Of a stretch of 64,000 bases of DNA, positions 9,139-17,487 are shown one piece after another. The DNA is from 9FT-COMBO-48-23 sp963754385. GTDB taxonomy: Bacteria; Chloroflexota; Dehalococcoidia; GIF9; UBA5629. The position numbers were made by a program, and so were the translations under genes. The stretch covers positions 124,001 to 188,000 of the forward strand of contig CAVWGE010000002.1 in the NCBI GenBank assembly GCA_963754385.1, written 5' to 3'. Numbering within the stretch: the first letter of the stretch is position 1; each line of letters starts with the position of its first letter. The notes beneath the pieces were generated by a model. That model was not told where the DNA came from. It worked only from the letters and a program-made list of their open reading frames with translations, and ran no database searches.

Positions 9139-9367
9139 AGTCTATATAACCCTCAAGCCAACGGTAAATGACCCGCAAGGATTGACCATAAAAGGAGCAC
9201 TGCACAATCTCGGCTTCACCTCAGTCGAGGATGTCCGCGCCGGGAAATATATCGAGATTCGAATCAACAAGAACAACCTGACTAAAGCCGAAGAACAGGT
9301 GAACGAGATGTGCCGCAAGCTGTTGGCCAACCCGGTCATTGAAAACTACCGTTTTGAACTGGAATGA
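9125..9367 (+). CDS. purS: phosphoribosylformylglycinamidine synthase subunit PurS
   Basis: 80-aa small subunit of the three-part FGAM synthase (PurS-PurQ-PurL), which channels ammonia between glutaminase and synthetase. Seen: VYITLKPTVNDPQG, the ALHNLGF helix, VRAGKYIEI, and the closing NPVIENYRFEL. It overlaps purC by 14 bases. Unlike most genomes, purQ and purL do not follow; the operon ends here. Confidence 0.93.
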   Translation: MYLAKVYITLKPTVNDPQGLTIKGALHNLGFTSVEDVRAGKYIEIRINKNNLTKAEEQVNEMCRKLLANPVIENYRFELE

Positions 9368-9454
9368 CCTGTCATCCAGCCTAAAGCGACCAATTTATTA
9401 CTGCACTGTTTTGGTATTGACATTCCGAGTCGACTATTCTATTAAATTATCTTA

Positions 9455-10801
9455 CTAATAGATAATCTTGGCTTCTGCCCATGCTGCCCAGTCCTGAGCT
9501 GAGCTACCAAGTGCATTTGTGCCCAGTACAAAATCTATCGTTTGACCAGCGTAAGCACCGAGATCGGCTTCCATCTCCTTGACACCGTCCGCATAGGCAC
9601 AGTCAAGAGTTATAGTCGACACAGCGCCAAATTTTCCTATATGGAATTCAACGTTTCCGGCAGCAGCGCCATTTATCAAGCCGATTTTAATTCTCAACTT
9701 GGCTCCAGGAGGCACATACACTCCTGAATATTTGCCACTTATCCATCCGTTATCAACCCATTGAGGGTGAGTTTCGAGAACTCTGGCATAAGTATTCCCG
9801 TCACTCAGCTTTACATTATTTCGGTAGGTGGCAAAGCCCCTGTTGTCGTTTATAGCTCCCGGAAAGGGTAAGTCTACCATATCCGTACCGACCTTGGTCC
9901 ACCAATATGCCATTGGCGCCATCTCCACAAAATCGTAAGCTACATGCGGTCCCCCACCGGTAACCAGAAGCGAAATAGTAAGACTATACCACCCAGCTGC
10001 ATTGCTAGCTGTTAAGGTGTAATTAGTACTCGCCACCGGTGATACAGTTGCGGTACCTACAGAGCCAACAGGACCTACTCCGGGGTCAATAGTCACCGAT
10101 GTCGCATTTGACACGCTCCAGCTTAAGGTAGTGAAACTACCGGCAGATATGATAGGCGGGTCAGCCGTAAAATAATTGACCACTGGCAGACCGCCAGGTG
10201 ATGGCGTTCCCGAAACTGTAACCTGCGCCATTTCCGTAGTGCTCCCAGCCGCATTGGTAGCCGTCAGTATGTAAGTAGTGGTCGCTGCTGGTGAGACTAA
10301 CGCGTTTCCGGAAGAAGCAAAAGTGCCTAACCCAGGGTCAATAGTCACCGATGTTGCATTCGACACGTTCCAACTCAAAGTCGCTAACTCGCCGACGATT
10401 ATGCTGGGCGGGCTAGCAGTGAAAGAATTGACTACCGGCAGACTAGCAGGCGTTGGCGGTGATGACACCCCTGTAACTATAACCTGAGCTGTAGCCGGAA
10501 CAGTCGCCCCGGCCGCATTGGTCGCCGTCAGGGTATAAACAGTGGTGGCAGTCGGCATTACAGCTCTATTCCCGGTCAAAGCCACGTTTCCTATGCCCTG
10601 GTCTATACTGACCGTAGTCGCCCCAGCAACGCTCCAGCTAAGCGTCGAGGACTCGCCAGCAGCGATGGTCAGTGGATCGGCACCGAATGAGTTTATGGCA
10701 GGCGGCTGCGTGCTAGGGGTGACTGTAATCCCGGCTAAATCACATCCAGCAGCAAACACCACCGTCAGCAGAAGTAGAAGTAAAGGAATTAACTTCTTCA
10801 T
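9455..10801 (-). CDS. lipoprotein with three Ig-like repeats and a C-terminal galactose-binding-like domain
   Basis: 448 aa, exported and probably lipid-anchored: the N-terminus is MKK plus a hydrophobic run ending in the lipobox AAGC (Cys20). Residues about 33-275 are three tandem repeats of some 75-80 residues, each with the pattern NSF-x-A-x-P-x-x-I-x-x-G-(E/S)-x-x-T-L-S-W-(S/N)-V and ending Y-x-L-T-A-x-N-A-A-G. The remaining 165 residues form a beta-rich domain ending DWAAWAEAKI, resembling carbohydrate- or ligand-binding jelly-roll domains; this last point is inference. A GGGGGAGGT ribosome site is present. It pairs with the next lipoprotein upstream, which has the same repeat. Confidence 0.75.
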   Translation of the reverse strand: MKKLIPLLLLLLTVVFAAGCDLAGITVTPSTQPPAINSFGADPLTIAAGESSTLSWSVAGATTVSIDQGIGNVALTGNRAVMPTATTVYTLTATNAAGATVPATAQVIVTGVSSPPTPASLPVVNSFTASPPSIIVGELATLSWNVSNATSVTIDPGLGTFASSGNALVSPAATTTYILTATNAAGSTTEMAQVTVSGTPSPGGLPVVNYFTADPPIISAGSFTTLSWSVSNATSVTIDPGVGPVGSVGTATVSPVASTNYTLTASNAAGWYSLTISLLVTGGGPHVAYDFVEMAPMAYWWTKVGTDMVDLPFPGAINDNRGFATYRNNVKLSDGNTYARVLETHPQWVDNGWISGKYSGVYVPPGAKLRIKIGLINGAAAGNVEFHIGKFGAVSTITLDCAYADGVKEMEADLGAYAGQTIDFVLGTNALGSSAQDWAAWAEAKIIY

Positions 10802-10864
10802 GTTTCACCTCCCCCTATAATTTAACAGAAAGCTGTAATCACAACAACCTGTTCATGCTAACTA

Positions 10865-11959
10865 TCAATCTTGATACTCAATGGTAAGTTTGGTTCTACC
10901 ATCTCCCAATCCTACGTAGTCGGCCTGGTTATTATAGAACTGAGGTTTTTCAAATTGAAAGCGGAGTTGGAAACGGGGACTTCCAGCATTAACTCGCTTC
11001 TGAACAGCATTAGCCAGCACATAAGAAGTGATAGGCTGCGACGGTGGCACGGGAATGGTATATAAAGCTCCAGGTACTGAACTAATAACGAAATCGCTAG
11101 CACTTAAAGTCTTATATTGGCAATCGTAAACAAGCAGCATACCGAGCTTGTTGAACGGGTCGCCATAAATACCAGCAGCAGTCAAATCAAGCGTGGCCGA
11201 TGTAATAATGGCGTCTTCCGGTATCATGGAAATATCGAAGCTCACAAAGGCCTGGATGGCCGTGCCTGACTTTGTGTCGCCAACATCCGGTTCTTGCCCA
11301 ACATAGCCATCTCGTCTTACTTGCCCATCCTCTGCTGCAATGGAATACAGGTTTAATTTATGGGGAAGCGCCTCAGCAATCACAACCTGAGCGGTAGCAG
11401 TCACAGTCCCAACCACGTTGGTAGCCGTCAAAGTATAGGTTGTGGTCTTGGTCGGTAATACCACCCTGGTCCCGCTCAAGCCAACGTTGCCTATTTGTTG
11501 GCTTATACTGACCGTCGCAGCACCGGAAACATTCCAGCTGAGCGTCGAAGACTCGCCCGGACCGATAAGCCCTGGGCTAGCGTCAAAGGAGTTCACCACC
11601 GGCTGGCCAACCTCAATAGGAACAACGATGACAGTTGCTAAAACCTGGTTTGACCACACCCCCTGATCATCCTGAACTTTAAACCAAATTGTATGAGTTC
11701 CTTGCGATAAAGATGAAGTTTCAAAGCTCGCCGAAGTGCTCAAATCCCCGTCCAGGCTCGACCGCCAACTATAAGCGGCTATGCTGCCATCGGGGTCAAC
11801 ACCGTGGCCGGTGAAAGTCACCGTTTCCCCGGGAGCGACACTGGTCGGCGATACCGAATCTATGTAAGCAGCGGGTAGTTCATTTGACGACGGTGGAGCA
11901 GGCAGACAACCGACAGCTACAGACAAGACCACAACGATTAGAAATAACAACTTTTTCAT
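10865..11959 (-). CDS. lipoprotein with PKD domain, Ig-like repeat and a DNRLRE-like C-terminal domain
   Basis: 364 aa from the ATG at 11959, chosen over an in-frame start 18 bases upstream because GGAGG sits just before it. The signal peptide ends in a lipobox (VAVGC). Then come a PKD-like domain (SVAPGETVTFTGHGVDPDGSI... YSW), one copy of the TLSWNVSGA Ig-like module found three times in the neighbouring lipoprotein, and a C-terminal beta domain with FVSFDISMIPEDAIITSATLDL, typical of DNRLRE/TGF-propeptide-like cell-surface domains. Likely surface-exposed adhesion or binding protein; the ligand is unknown. Probably co-transcribed with the downstream gene (63-bp gap). Confidence 0.72.
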   Translation of the reverse strand: MKKLLFLIVVVLSVAVGCLPAPPSSNELPAAYIDSVSPTSVAPGETVTFTGHGVDPDGSIAAYSWRSSLDGDLSTSASFETSSLSQGTHTIWFKVQDDQGVWSNQVLATVIVVPIEVGQPVVNSFDASPGLIGPGESSTLSWNVSGAATVSISQQIGNVGLSGTRVVLPTKTTTYTLTATNVVGTVTATAQVVIAEALPHKLNLYSIAAEDGQVRRDGYVGQEPDVGDTKSGTAIQAFVSFDISMIPEDAIITSATLDLTAAGIYGDPFNKLGMLLVYDCQYKTLSASDFVISSVPGALYTIPVPPSQPITSYVLANAVQKRVNAGSPRFQLRFQFEKPQFYNNQADYVGLGDGRTKLTIEYQD

Positions 11960-12032
11960 ATCCTTACCTCCGAACAAGATTTAAATTATAGGAATCCAAT
12001 ATCACAAAAGCCTTTTAGACCGTCTTTCACAG

Positions 12033-12194
12033 CTATTTCTTTTCCCTTAGCCTCCGCCGGATAACATTCTGGTATATAACTCTGAGGCTGCCGCCGTGGA
12101 GCCTGAATTTCCTTTTGGCCTTCTTTTGCTGCCTTCGCTCAGCTTTGCCTTTCCTTTCGTCGTAGTTTTCCACTTCTAGAAAATTTTGTTTCAA
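12033..12194 (-). CDS. possible small basic protein coupled to the sirtuin gene
   Basis: A 53-codon frame that starts with TTG overlapping the sirtuin stop codon (TTGA) and ends with TAG. The product is strongly basic and helical, rich in Lys/Arg/Gln (for example ERRQQKKAKRKFRLHGG and VIRRRLREKK). I do not recognise the family. The TTGA overlap and the tight end-to-start geometry, also seen at purB/purC, support it being real, as does the coding-like codon use. There is no independent evidence, so it is tentative. Confidence 0.4.
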   Translation of the reverse strand: MKQNFLEVENYDERKGKAERRQQKKAKRKFRLHGGSLRVIYQNVIRRRLREKK

Positions 12195-12973
12195 TTTAAT
12201 AACCGACTTTTTACCCTTTCCACAATCCTAGCCATCGCCTCCCCAGCTTTGTTACTAATATGCACCGCAGCCTTAGAATCCATAGGTGTAGGACTGAGGT
12301 TAATAACAACCAGCTTAGCTCCAGATTCAACAGCATACATAGGCATATAGGCTGCCGGATAAACAATGAGAGTGGAACCAATAACGATGAAGAGGTCGCA
12401 GTGCCGAGAATGATGGATAGCATCATTTAGCGTCTTTTGCGGCAATGCCTCACCAAAGAAAACTGCATCTGGCTTCAAAATGCCACGGCATAGATGGCAA
12501 TCAGGCACTTCTTCTTTCTCCAGTCTGGGGAGAATACTCTCAATGGGAAGGCGATTATCACAGCCCATACATCTCACCCATTGCATATTACCATGGAGCT
12601 CAAAGACCTTGTCTGGGGAGCTTCCTGCTTTTTGATGAAGATTGTCAATATTCTGCGTGATGACACAGGTCAACTTGCCAAGCTTCTCGAGTTCAGCAAC
12701 AGCATAATGAGCTTGATTCGGCTGAGCATCCTTCAGAAGGCTACCTTCAGCCAGCATCTGCCATTGCATTTTCCGTGTCTTCTCGCTACTCATGAACTTT
12801 TGAATCGTAAAATCATCAGGGTCAAACTTTGTCCAGATTCCGCCGGGACTGCGGAAGTCAGGGATTCCCGACTCTGTGCTGACACCAGCTCCGGTGAAAA
12901 CTATAATCCTATTCGAGTCCACAATCAAGGTAGCAACCTTATCAGCCAGATAATCCAAATCCTTCGTTTCCAC
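12191..12973 (-). CDS. cobB: NAD-dependent protein deacylase (sirtuin)
   Basis: 260-aa SIR2-family enzyme removing acyl groups from lysines with NAD+. Seen: GAGVSTESGIPDFRSPGGIW (NAD-binding), TQNIDNLHQKAGS, the catalytic His in ELHGN, four zinc cysteines as C-x2-C (CMGC) and C-x2-C (CHLC), FFGEALP, and GSTLIVYPAAYMP. Starts with GTG. Acetyl-CoA synthetase, the classical CobB target, is encoded at 43-45 kb, but the two genes are not linked. Acyl specificity cannot be read from the sequence. Confidence 0.93.
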   Translation of the reverse strand: METKDLDYLADKVATLIVDSNRIIVFTGAGVSTESGIPDFRSPGGIWTKFDPDDFTIQKFMSSEKTRKMQWQMLAEGSLLKDAQPNQAHYAVAELEKLGKLTCVITQNIDNLHQKAGSSPDKVFELHGNMQWVRCMGCDNRLPIESILPRLEKEEVPDCHLCRGILKPDAVFFGEALPQKTLNDAIHHSRHCDLFIVIGSTLIVYPAAYMPMYAVESGAKLVVINLSPTPMDSKAAVHISNKAGEAMARIVERVKSRLLN

Positions 12974-13117
12974 GGCTTACCTATCTTTTTACGTCCCAAA
13001 AGCAATAGTAATTCGCTTCGGCTATAATGTCAAGATGTCTCCCTCAAAGTCAATAGACATAACCTAAGGCTATCGCTATACTAACTAGGAAATCAAATTC
13101 CCGGGGAAAGGGTAAAC

Positions 13118-13900
13118 ATGCCAAATAGAAAAGATATAAAAACCTATATCGAAAGCCGCTTGAACACCAAATTTGTTGGGCGACAGTTATATTACTATCA
13201 CCGGCTTGCCACGACCATGAAGACAGCTAAGGAACTGGCAAAAAAAGAAACTGCTGAAGGAACTGTGATAATAGCTGATACGCAGACAGCAGGTAGAGGA
13301 CGACTGGGCAGAACCTGGATATCACCTGAAGGCAGCCTAGCTATTTCCATTATCCTCAAGCCTTCTCTGAATAATTTACCACAGCTTGTCATGATAGCTT
13401 CCCTGGCTGTGGTCAGAACTATTAAAAAAGTTGCTGGCCTTCAAGCACAGATTAAATGGCCCAACGACGTTCTAATTAAAGGCAAAAAGGTCTGCGGCAT
13501 CCTGATAGAAAACGAAGTCAAGGGAGACAAGGTAAATTTTGCCATCATAGGCATAGGAATAAATGTTAATTTCGATCCCCTCGTCTTTCCCAAAATCACA
13601 GACATAGCTACCAGCCTGTCACACGAGCTAGGAGCAGAAGTATCAAAGGCTGCCCTTATTAGCACCCTATTACCTGAACTGGAACAGCTATACTTAGAGG
13701 CTCAGGCCGGAGCACCTGTATATAGAGAATGGCAAAAGAATATGGAGATGCTGGGCAGATGGATACAGGTCAAAACCGGGGAAGCAGTCGAGCAGGGCAA
13801 AGCCGAAACCGTGACCGAAAACGGCAGCCTCATCTTACGCCGCTCTGACGGCAGTTTTGCCGAAATCGTGGCCGGTGATGTCACGGTAATAAAAGATTGA
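13118..13900 (+). CDS. birA: biotin-[acetyl-CoA-carboxylase] ligase, monofunctional
   Basis: Activates biotin to biotinyl-AMP and transfers it to carrier-protein lysine. 260 aa. Seen: ADTQTAGRGRLGRTW (the biotinyl-AMP loop), KWPNDVLIKGKKVCGILIE, GIGINVN, and the small C-terminal SH3-like domain. The roughly 60-residue N-terminal helix-turn-helix of bifunctional BirA repressors is missing, so this ligase should not itself repress biotin genes. The biotin transporter bioY is encoded 12 kb away. Confidence 0.93.
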   Translation: MPNRKDIKTYIESRLNTKFVGRQLYYYHRLATTMKTAKELAKKETAEGTVIIADTQTAGRGRLGRTWISPEGSLAISIILKPSLNNLPQLVMIASLAVVRTIKKVAGLQAQIKWPNDVLIKGKKVCGILIENEVKGDKVNFAIIGIGINVNFDPLVFPKITDIATSLSHELGAEVSKAALISTLLPELEQLYLEAQAGAPVYREWQKNMEMLGRWIQVKTGEAVEQGKAETVTENGSLILRRSDGSFAEIVAGDVTVIKD

Positions 13901-13905
13901 TTCCC

Positions 13906-13928
13906 CCTGCCCCCCAAAAGGGGGCAGG
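13906..13928. terminator. strong hairpin between convergent birA and slipin genes
   Basis: CCTGCCCCC and GGGGGCAGG arms form a 9-bp perfect G+C-rich stem with a 5-nt loop. It lies just after the birA stop and just before the slipin stop on the other strand. There is no T-tract on either side, so it may act as an mRNA 3'-end protector or weak bidirectional terminator rather than a classical one. Confidence 0.5.
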
Positions 13929-13940
13929 TGTACAGGTCAA

Positions 13941-14702
13941 CTATTTCTTCGCCTGACTAATCTTGGCAAGCATCGGCATTATCAAGTCCATCGGCAAGGG
14001 GAACACTATCGTGTTGGTCCGCTCGGTAGCAATCTGGGTCAGAGTCTGAAGATAACGAAGCTGAAGAGCTGAAGGCTGAGTGGCAATAATCTTCGCTGCC
14101 TGGGCCAGCTTTTCCGCAGCCTGAGCTTCACCTTCAGCATGTACAATCTTAGCTCGCCTTTCTCGCTCCGCTTCAGCCTGTGCCGCCATAGCCCGTTTCA
14201 TCGTTTCAGGCAGCTCCACATCCCTGACCTCCACCATGCTCACCTTTATCCCCCACGGCTCCGTCCCCTCATCAATCAGTGTCTGCAGCTTTTCATTGAT
14301 TTTATCTCGATGAGCCAATAGGTCTTCAAGCTCAGACTGACCCACGACGTTTCGCAGAGTGGTTTGTGAAAGCAGTGAAGCAGCTCTAATGTATTGCTCC
14401 ACATTGAGCACAGCGTCTTCAGGTTTCATGACCCTGAAATATACTACAGCGTCAACTTTAACAGTGACGGTATCCAGCGTAATACATTCCTGCTGCGGAA
14501 CATCCATGGTGACAGTACGGAGGTCAATCTTCACCATGCGTTCGATAAACGGAATCAGCAGGATAAACCCCGGCCCTCTGACACCGACAAATCGGCCTAA
14601 GCGAAAGATAACGCCACGTTCATACTCGTTAACAATCCTGATAGCCGCTGCCAGAAGTATTATGACTACTATAGCAATGCCAACACCAAGAATTATATTC
14701 AT
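13941..14702 (-). CDS. slipin, SPFH/Band 7 membrane protein
   Basis: 253-aa stomatin-like protein. One N-terminal membrane segment (residues about 5-25) is followed by RIVNEYERGVIFRLGRFVG, the SPFH domain with RTVTMDVPQQECITLDTVTVKVDAVVYFRV, and a coiled helical region rich in Ala/Glu (AQAEAERERRAKIVHAEGEAQAAEKL). Slipins are usually encoded next to an NfeD-type serine protease that cleaves them, exactly as here: its ATG overlaps the nfeD stop by four bases. Role inferred: membrane microdomain scaffold and quality control. Confidence 0.93.
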   Translation of the reverse strand: MNIILGVGIAIVVIILLAAAIRIVNEYERGVIFRLGRFVGVRGPGFILLIPFIERMVKIDLRTVTMDVPQQECITLDTVTVKVDAVVYFRVMKPEDAVLNVEQYIRAASLLSQTTLRNVVGQSELEDLLAHRDKINEKLQTLIDEGTEPWGIKVSMVEVRDVELPETMKRAMAAQAEAERERRAKIVHAEGEAQAAEKLAQAAKIIATQPSALQLRYLQTLTQIATERTNTIVFPLPMDLIMPMLAKISQAKK

Positions 14703-16036
14703 CTTCTCCTCCTTTTAATTTTCTTACTAACTATCAACCTTAATCCTTCGACCTTAGTTACCGTCACCTCCTCTCCTAGTTCTACCTTGCCGCTGTCAGC
14801 TATGGCTGTCCAATGCTCACCATCAACGAGAACCGTACCCTTGGGGTCAAGAATTGTCTTAGCCACAGCTACTTTTCCTACCAACGCTTCAGCACCGGTT
14901 GCTGCCCGCCTTCTCTGGCCTCGAACCACGGCGCCGACGACAAAAATTACGAAGGCAGCTATAAAAATAGTTACGGCGGCAATTAAGCCTCTGTTTACTT
15001 CCATTACTGGCGAACTATGACTGAACAGTACAAGGGAACCAATAACTAACGAAGTAATTCCCCCTGCTGTCAGTATACCAAAAGCCGGCGTGAAAAGCTC
15101 GGCGGCAAATAGTCCAAAAGCAAGGAGTATCAGCAACACCCCAGCCCAATAAGCATTGAGCACACCTAGAGAATAGAAAGCTAGAAACAGGCAAATACCA
15201 CCAACAACTCCAGGGAATATCAGCCCCGGATTTGATATCTCGGTAATCAAGCCTATCGTCGCCAAGGTAAGCAAGATATAGGCAATATTAGGGTCACTGA
15301 TAACGTGCAGGAGGCGCTCGACAGTATTCATCTCATTCCTGCTCAGCACATAATCGGTAGTATCGATAACAACCTCTTTGCCGCTGGCCAAGGTTACTTT
15401 CCGGCCATTTATCTGGCTAATCAAGCTTTCCAGGTCGTCGGCCCGTAAATCGATAAGCCCGGCTTCCAACGCTTCGGAAGCGGTGAATGACTTGCTTTCT
15501 GAGACCGCCAATGCGGCCTGCTCGGCGTCACGCCCCCGCGTTTCAGCGATGCTTCTTATCCAGGCGGCTGAATATTCGGTTACTTTCTTTGATACCTCTT
15601 CAGGCATTTGCTCGCCGGTACTAACCGGGTGAGCGGCACCAATGCTGGTCCCCGGAGCCATGGCCGCAATATGCGCTGATATGGTGATAAACGTGCCGGC
15701 TGAAGCCGCCCAGCTACCCCGAGGTGTAACATAAACTATAACCGGCACCCTGGCATTTAAAATTCGCTGCACAATATCTTCTGTGGAATTTAGAAGCCCT
15801 CCCGGGGTATTCAATTCGATGATGCAGGCAACGGCGCCTTCAGATTCAGCCCGGTTGATACCACGGTCTATATAATTGGCAACGACAGGGACGATGGTGC
15901 CATCCACACTTAGGATTTGTATATCCGATGAGTCAGCATTGACCACGCTGGAAACAAAGGCTATAGCCGACAAGATAGCCAGAAAAAGAAAGGCGATAAA
16001 TCGTAGCCTAACTCTAAACATCTGCTGCCAGAACAA
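14699..16036 (-). CDS. nfeD: NfeD-family membrane serine protease
   Basis: About 445 aa with an N-terminal signal/anchor, a ClpP-like protease domain, then four to five hydrophobic segments (residues about 230-360) and a C-terminal OB-fold NfeD domain (LVGKVAVAKTILDPKGTVLVDGEHW). The catalytic Ser is in GSWAASAGTFI and the nearby Lys in SESKSFTA, the Ser-Lys dyad known from the Pyrococcus stomatin-specific protease. An in-frame ATG at 16021 is an alternative start. Forms a two-gene operon with the slipin, its likely substrate. Confidence 0.93.
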   Translation of the reverse strand: MFWQQMFRVRLRFIAFLFLAILSAIAFVSSVVNADSSDIQILSVDGTIVPVVANYIDRGINRAESEGAVACIIELNTPGGLLNSTEDIVQRILNARVPVIVYVTPRGSWAASAGTFITISAHIAAMAPGTSIGAAHPVSTGEQMPEEVSKKVTEYSAAWIRSIAETRGRDAEQAALAVSESKSFTASEALEAGLIDLRADDLESLISQINGRKVTLASGKEVVIDTTDYVLSRNEMNTVERLLHVISDPNIAYILLTLATIGLITEISNPGLIFPGVVGGICLFLAFYSLGVLNAYWAGVLLILLAFGLFAAELFTPAFGILTAGGITSLVIGSLVLFSHSSPVMEVNRGLIAAVTIFIAAFVIFVVGAVVRGQRRRAATGAEALVGKVAVAKTILDPKGTVLVDGEHWTAIADSGKVELGEEVTVTKVEGLRLIVSKKIKRRRR

Positions 16037-16174
16037 CTCAATTATAATTTACTCAATGATTGACAGCAAATAGGTTACCCGTTAGCGACTGTGGCGGCAA
16101 CGATGGGTTTCAAGATTATTCGCTTCGCCCATTTTGATGAGCAGGATTAGCAGATGTTTCTCGATAAATCCAAA

Positions 16175-16203
16175 TTGAACGAGAAAGCTCGTTAGTGTAG
16201 AAT
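16175..16203 (+). promoter_or_regulatory. candidate promoter of the his operon with an internal dyad
   Basis: TTGAAC (16175-16180), a 17-nt spacer and TAGAAT (16198-16203) form a good sigma-70-type promoter that would start transcription about 20 nt before hisZ. The spacer contains a 6-bp inverted repeat, AACGAG-AAAG-CTCGTT (16178-16193), placed where a repressor would block RNA polymerase. The leader is too short for a T-box or attenuator. Confidence 0.55.
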
Positions 16204-16229
16204 AGGTCAACCTAGGTAGGTTTAAAATT

Positions 16230-17468
16230 ATGACAAGTCAAAAATGTAAAGGGGCTCGAGATTTACTTCCCAAAGACACAGAGGCCTTTCGTTATATAGA
16301 GGATGTCTTTCGAAAGTCATGTCTCGGTTGGGGTTATCAGGAAGTGCGGACTCCGACTCTGGAATATCTGCACCTGTTCACCGCCGCCGGCACACTTACT
16401 CCCGATATGCTGAGCAAGGTGTATTCTTTTCTCGATTGGGATGGCTGGAGCGGTGAAAGAGTAGTGCTGAGACCTGATGGTACTATACCTGTCGCCAGGC
16501 TATACATAGAGAACTTGTCCCAACAGGAAATAGCCAGACTTTTTTATGTCGCCAATGTTTTCGCTTTTGAAGAGACGGGAAGGGAGAACAGAGAACGATG
16601 GCAATGCGGGGTCGAGCTTATAGGTAGTGACAAACCGGCATCAGATGTAGAATTGATTCTGCTGGCTATCGAAACTCTACGCAGCTTAAATGTCGGTGAT
16701 ATTCAGATAAAATTATCCCATGCCGGAGTATTGAAGGCCTTGCTCAAGGAGTTAAAGCTGGAAGCTAACAAGGAAATCAGGTTGCTAGACCAAGTTTTTG
16801 ACGGCAACTGGCAAGTGCTGACGGAAACGAAGCCGAGCAACTCGGATATTGGCAGGCTGATATCGTTGTTACTCGATTTAAGGGGGAAAACCAGTGGTTT
16901 CTTAGAAAACCTGAAGGCCCTACCTCAGATTCCCGTTACCGTGAAGTCAGCGCTCGACAACTTCTCTGAAATTGCCGGTTTTCTCGATGCCCTTAGCTGT
17001 AACTACCAAATTGACATCACATCCACCCGGGGTTTTGAGTATTACACCGGACTTTGCTTCCAGTTTTCAGCTAAGGGAGAAAAAATTGGCAGCGGTGGCA
17101 GGTATGACAACCTCATCCCGCTCATAGGCGGGAAGAACACGCCAGCCTGCGGTTTTGCCCTCTATGCTGACCCTATTATTAATCTGATTCAACCTCAAGC
17201 CAAACGAAAGACAGAGCGGGGAATCCTGGTTAGATGCGATAAAATGACGCCTGATTCGATAAGAACCAGCTTTCAGTTAGCTCAGTCACTTCGCCAGGCT
17301 GGATATGCTACTGAGCTTGACTTTAGCGGTCGCCAGTCAAACCGGCACTGGATAATCGCTGTTCAAGAAAAGCCGCCGCCCTTTCTTATTATTAACCAGG
17401 CCCGAAACCAGAAGAAAGAGGCATCGTCAATTGTCGAAACCATCAAGATGGTAGGAGGCTCCGCATAA
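16230..17468 (+). CDS. hisZ: ATP phosphoribosyltransferase regulatory subunit
   Basis: 412-aa histidyl-tRNA-synthetase paralogue that partners short-form HisG and provides histidine feedback. Seen: KGARDLLPKDTEAF, the motif-2 region LRPDGTIPVARL (the RPDxT form typical of HisZ rather than RPExT of HisS), RGFEYYTG, and GSGGRYDNLI. A C-terminal anticodon-domain-like region appears to be kept, which makes it longer than many HisZ proteins. Its place as the first gene of a his operon directly before hisG settles HisZ over HisS. hisG follows within 20 bp. Confidence 0.88.
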   Translation: MTSQKCKGARDLLPKDTEAFRYIEDVFRKSCLGWGYQEVRTPTLEYLHLFTAAGTLTPDMLSKVYSFLDWDGWSGERVVLRPDGTIPVARLYIENLSQQEIARLFYVANVFAFEETGRENRERWQCGVELIGSDKPASDVELILLAIETLRSLNVGDIQIKLSHAGVLKALLKELKLEANKEIRLLDQVFDGNWQVLTETKPSNSDIGRLISLLLDLRGKTSGFLENLKALPQIPVTVKSALDNFSEIAGFLDALSCNYQIDITSTRGFEYYTGLCFQFSAKGEKIGSGGRYDNLIPLIGGKNTPACGFALYADPIINLIQPQAKRKTERGILVRCDKMTPDSIRTSFQLAQSLRQAGYATELDFSGRQSNRHWIIAVQEKPPPFLIINQARNQKKEASSIVETIKMVGGSA

Positions 17469-17487
17469 ATTGATAACTGGAGGCCAG

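Noticed and set aside
13118..13900. Bifunctional BirA repressor-ligase
   Set aside because: The N-terminal helix-turn-helix is missing; the chain begins with the ligase domain.
16037..16229. T-box or attenuator for the his operon
   Set aside because: The predicted leader is about 20 nt, too short for either.
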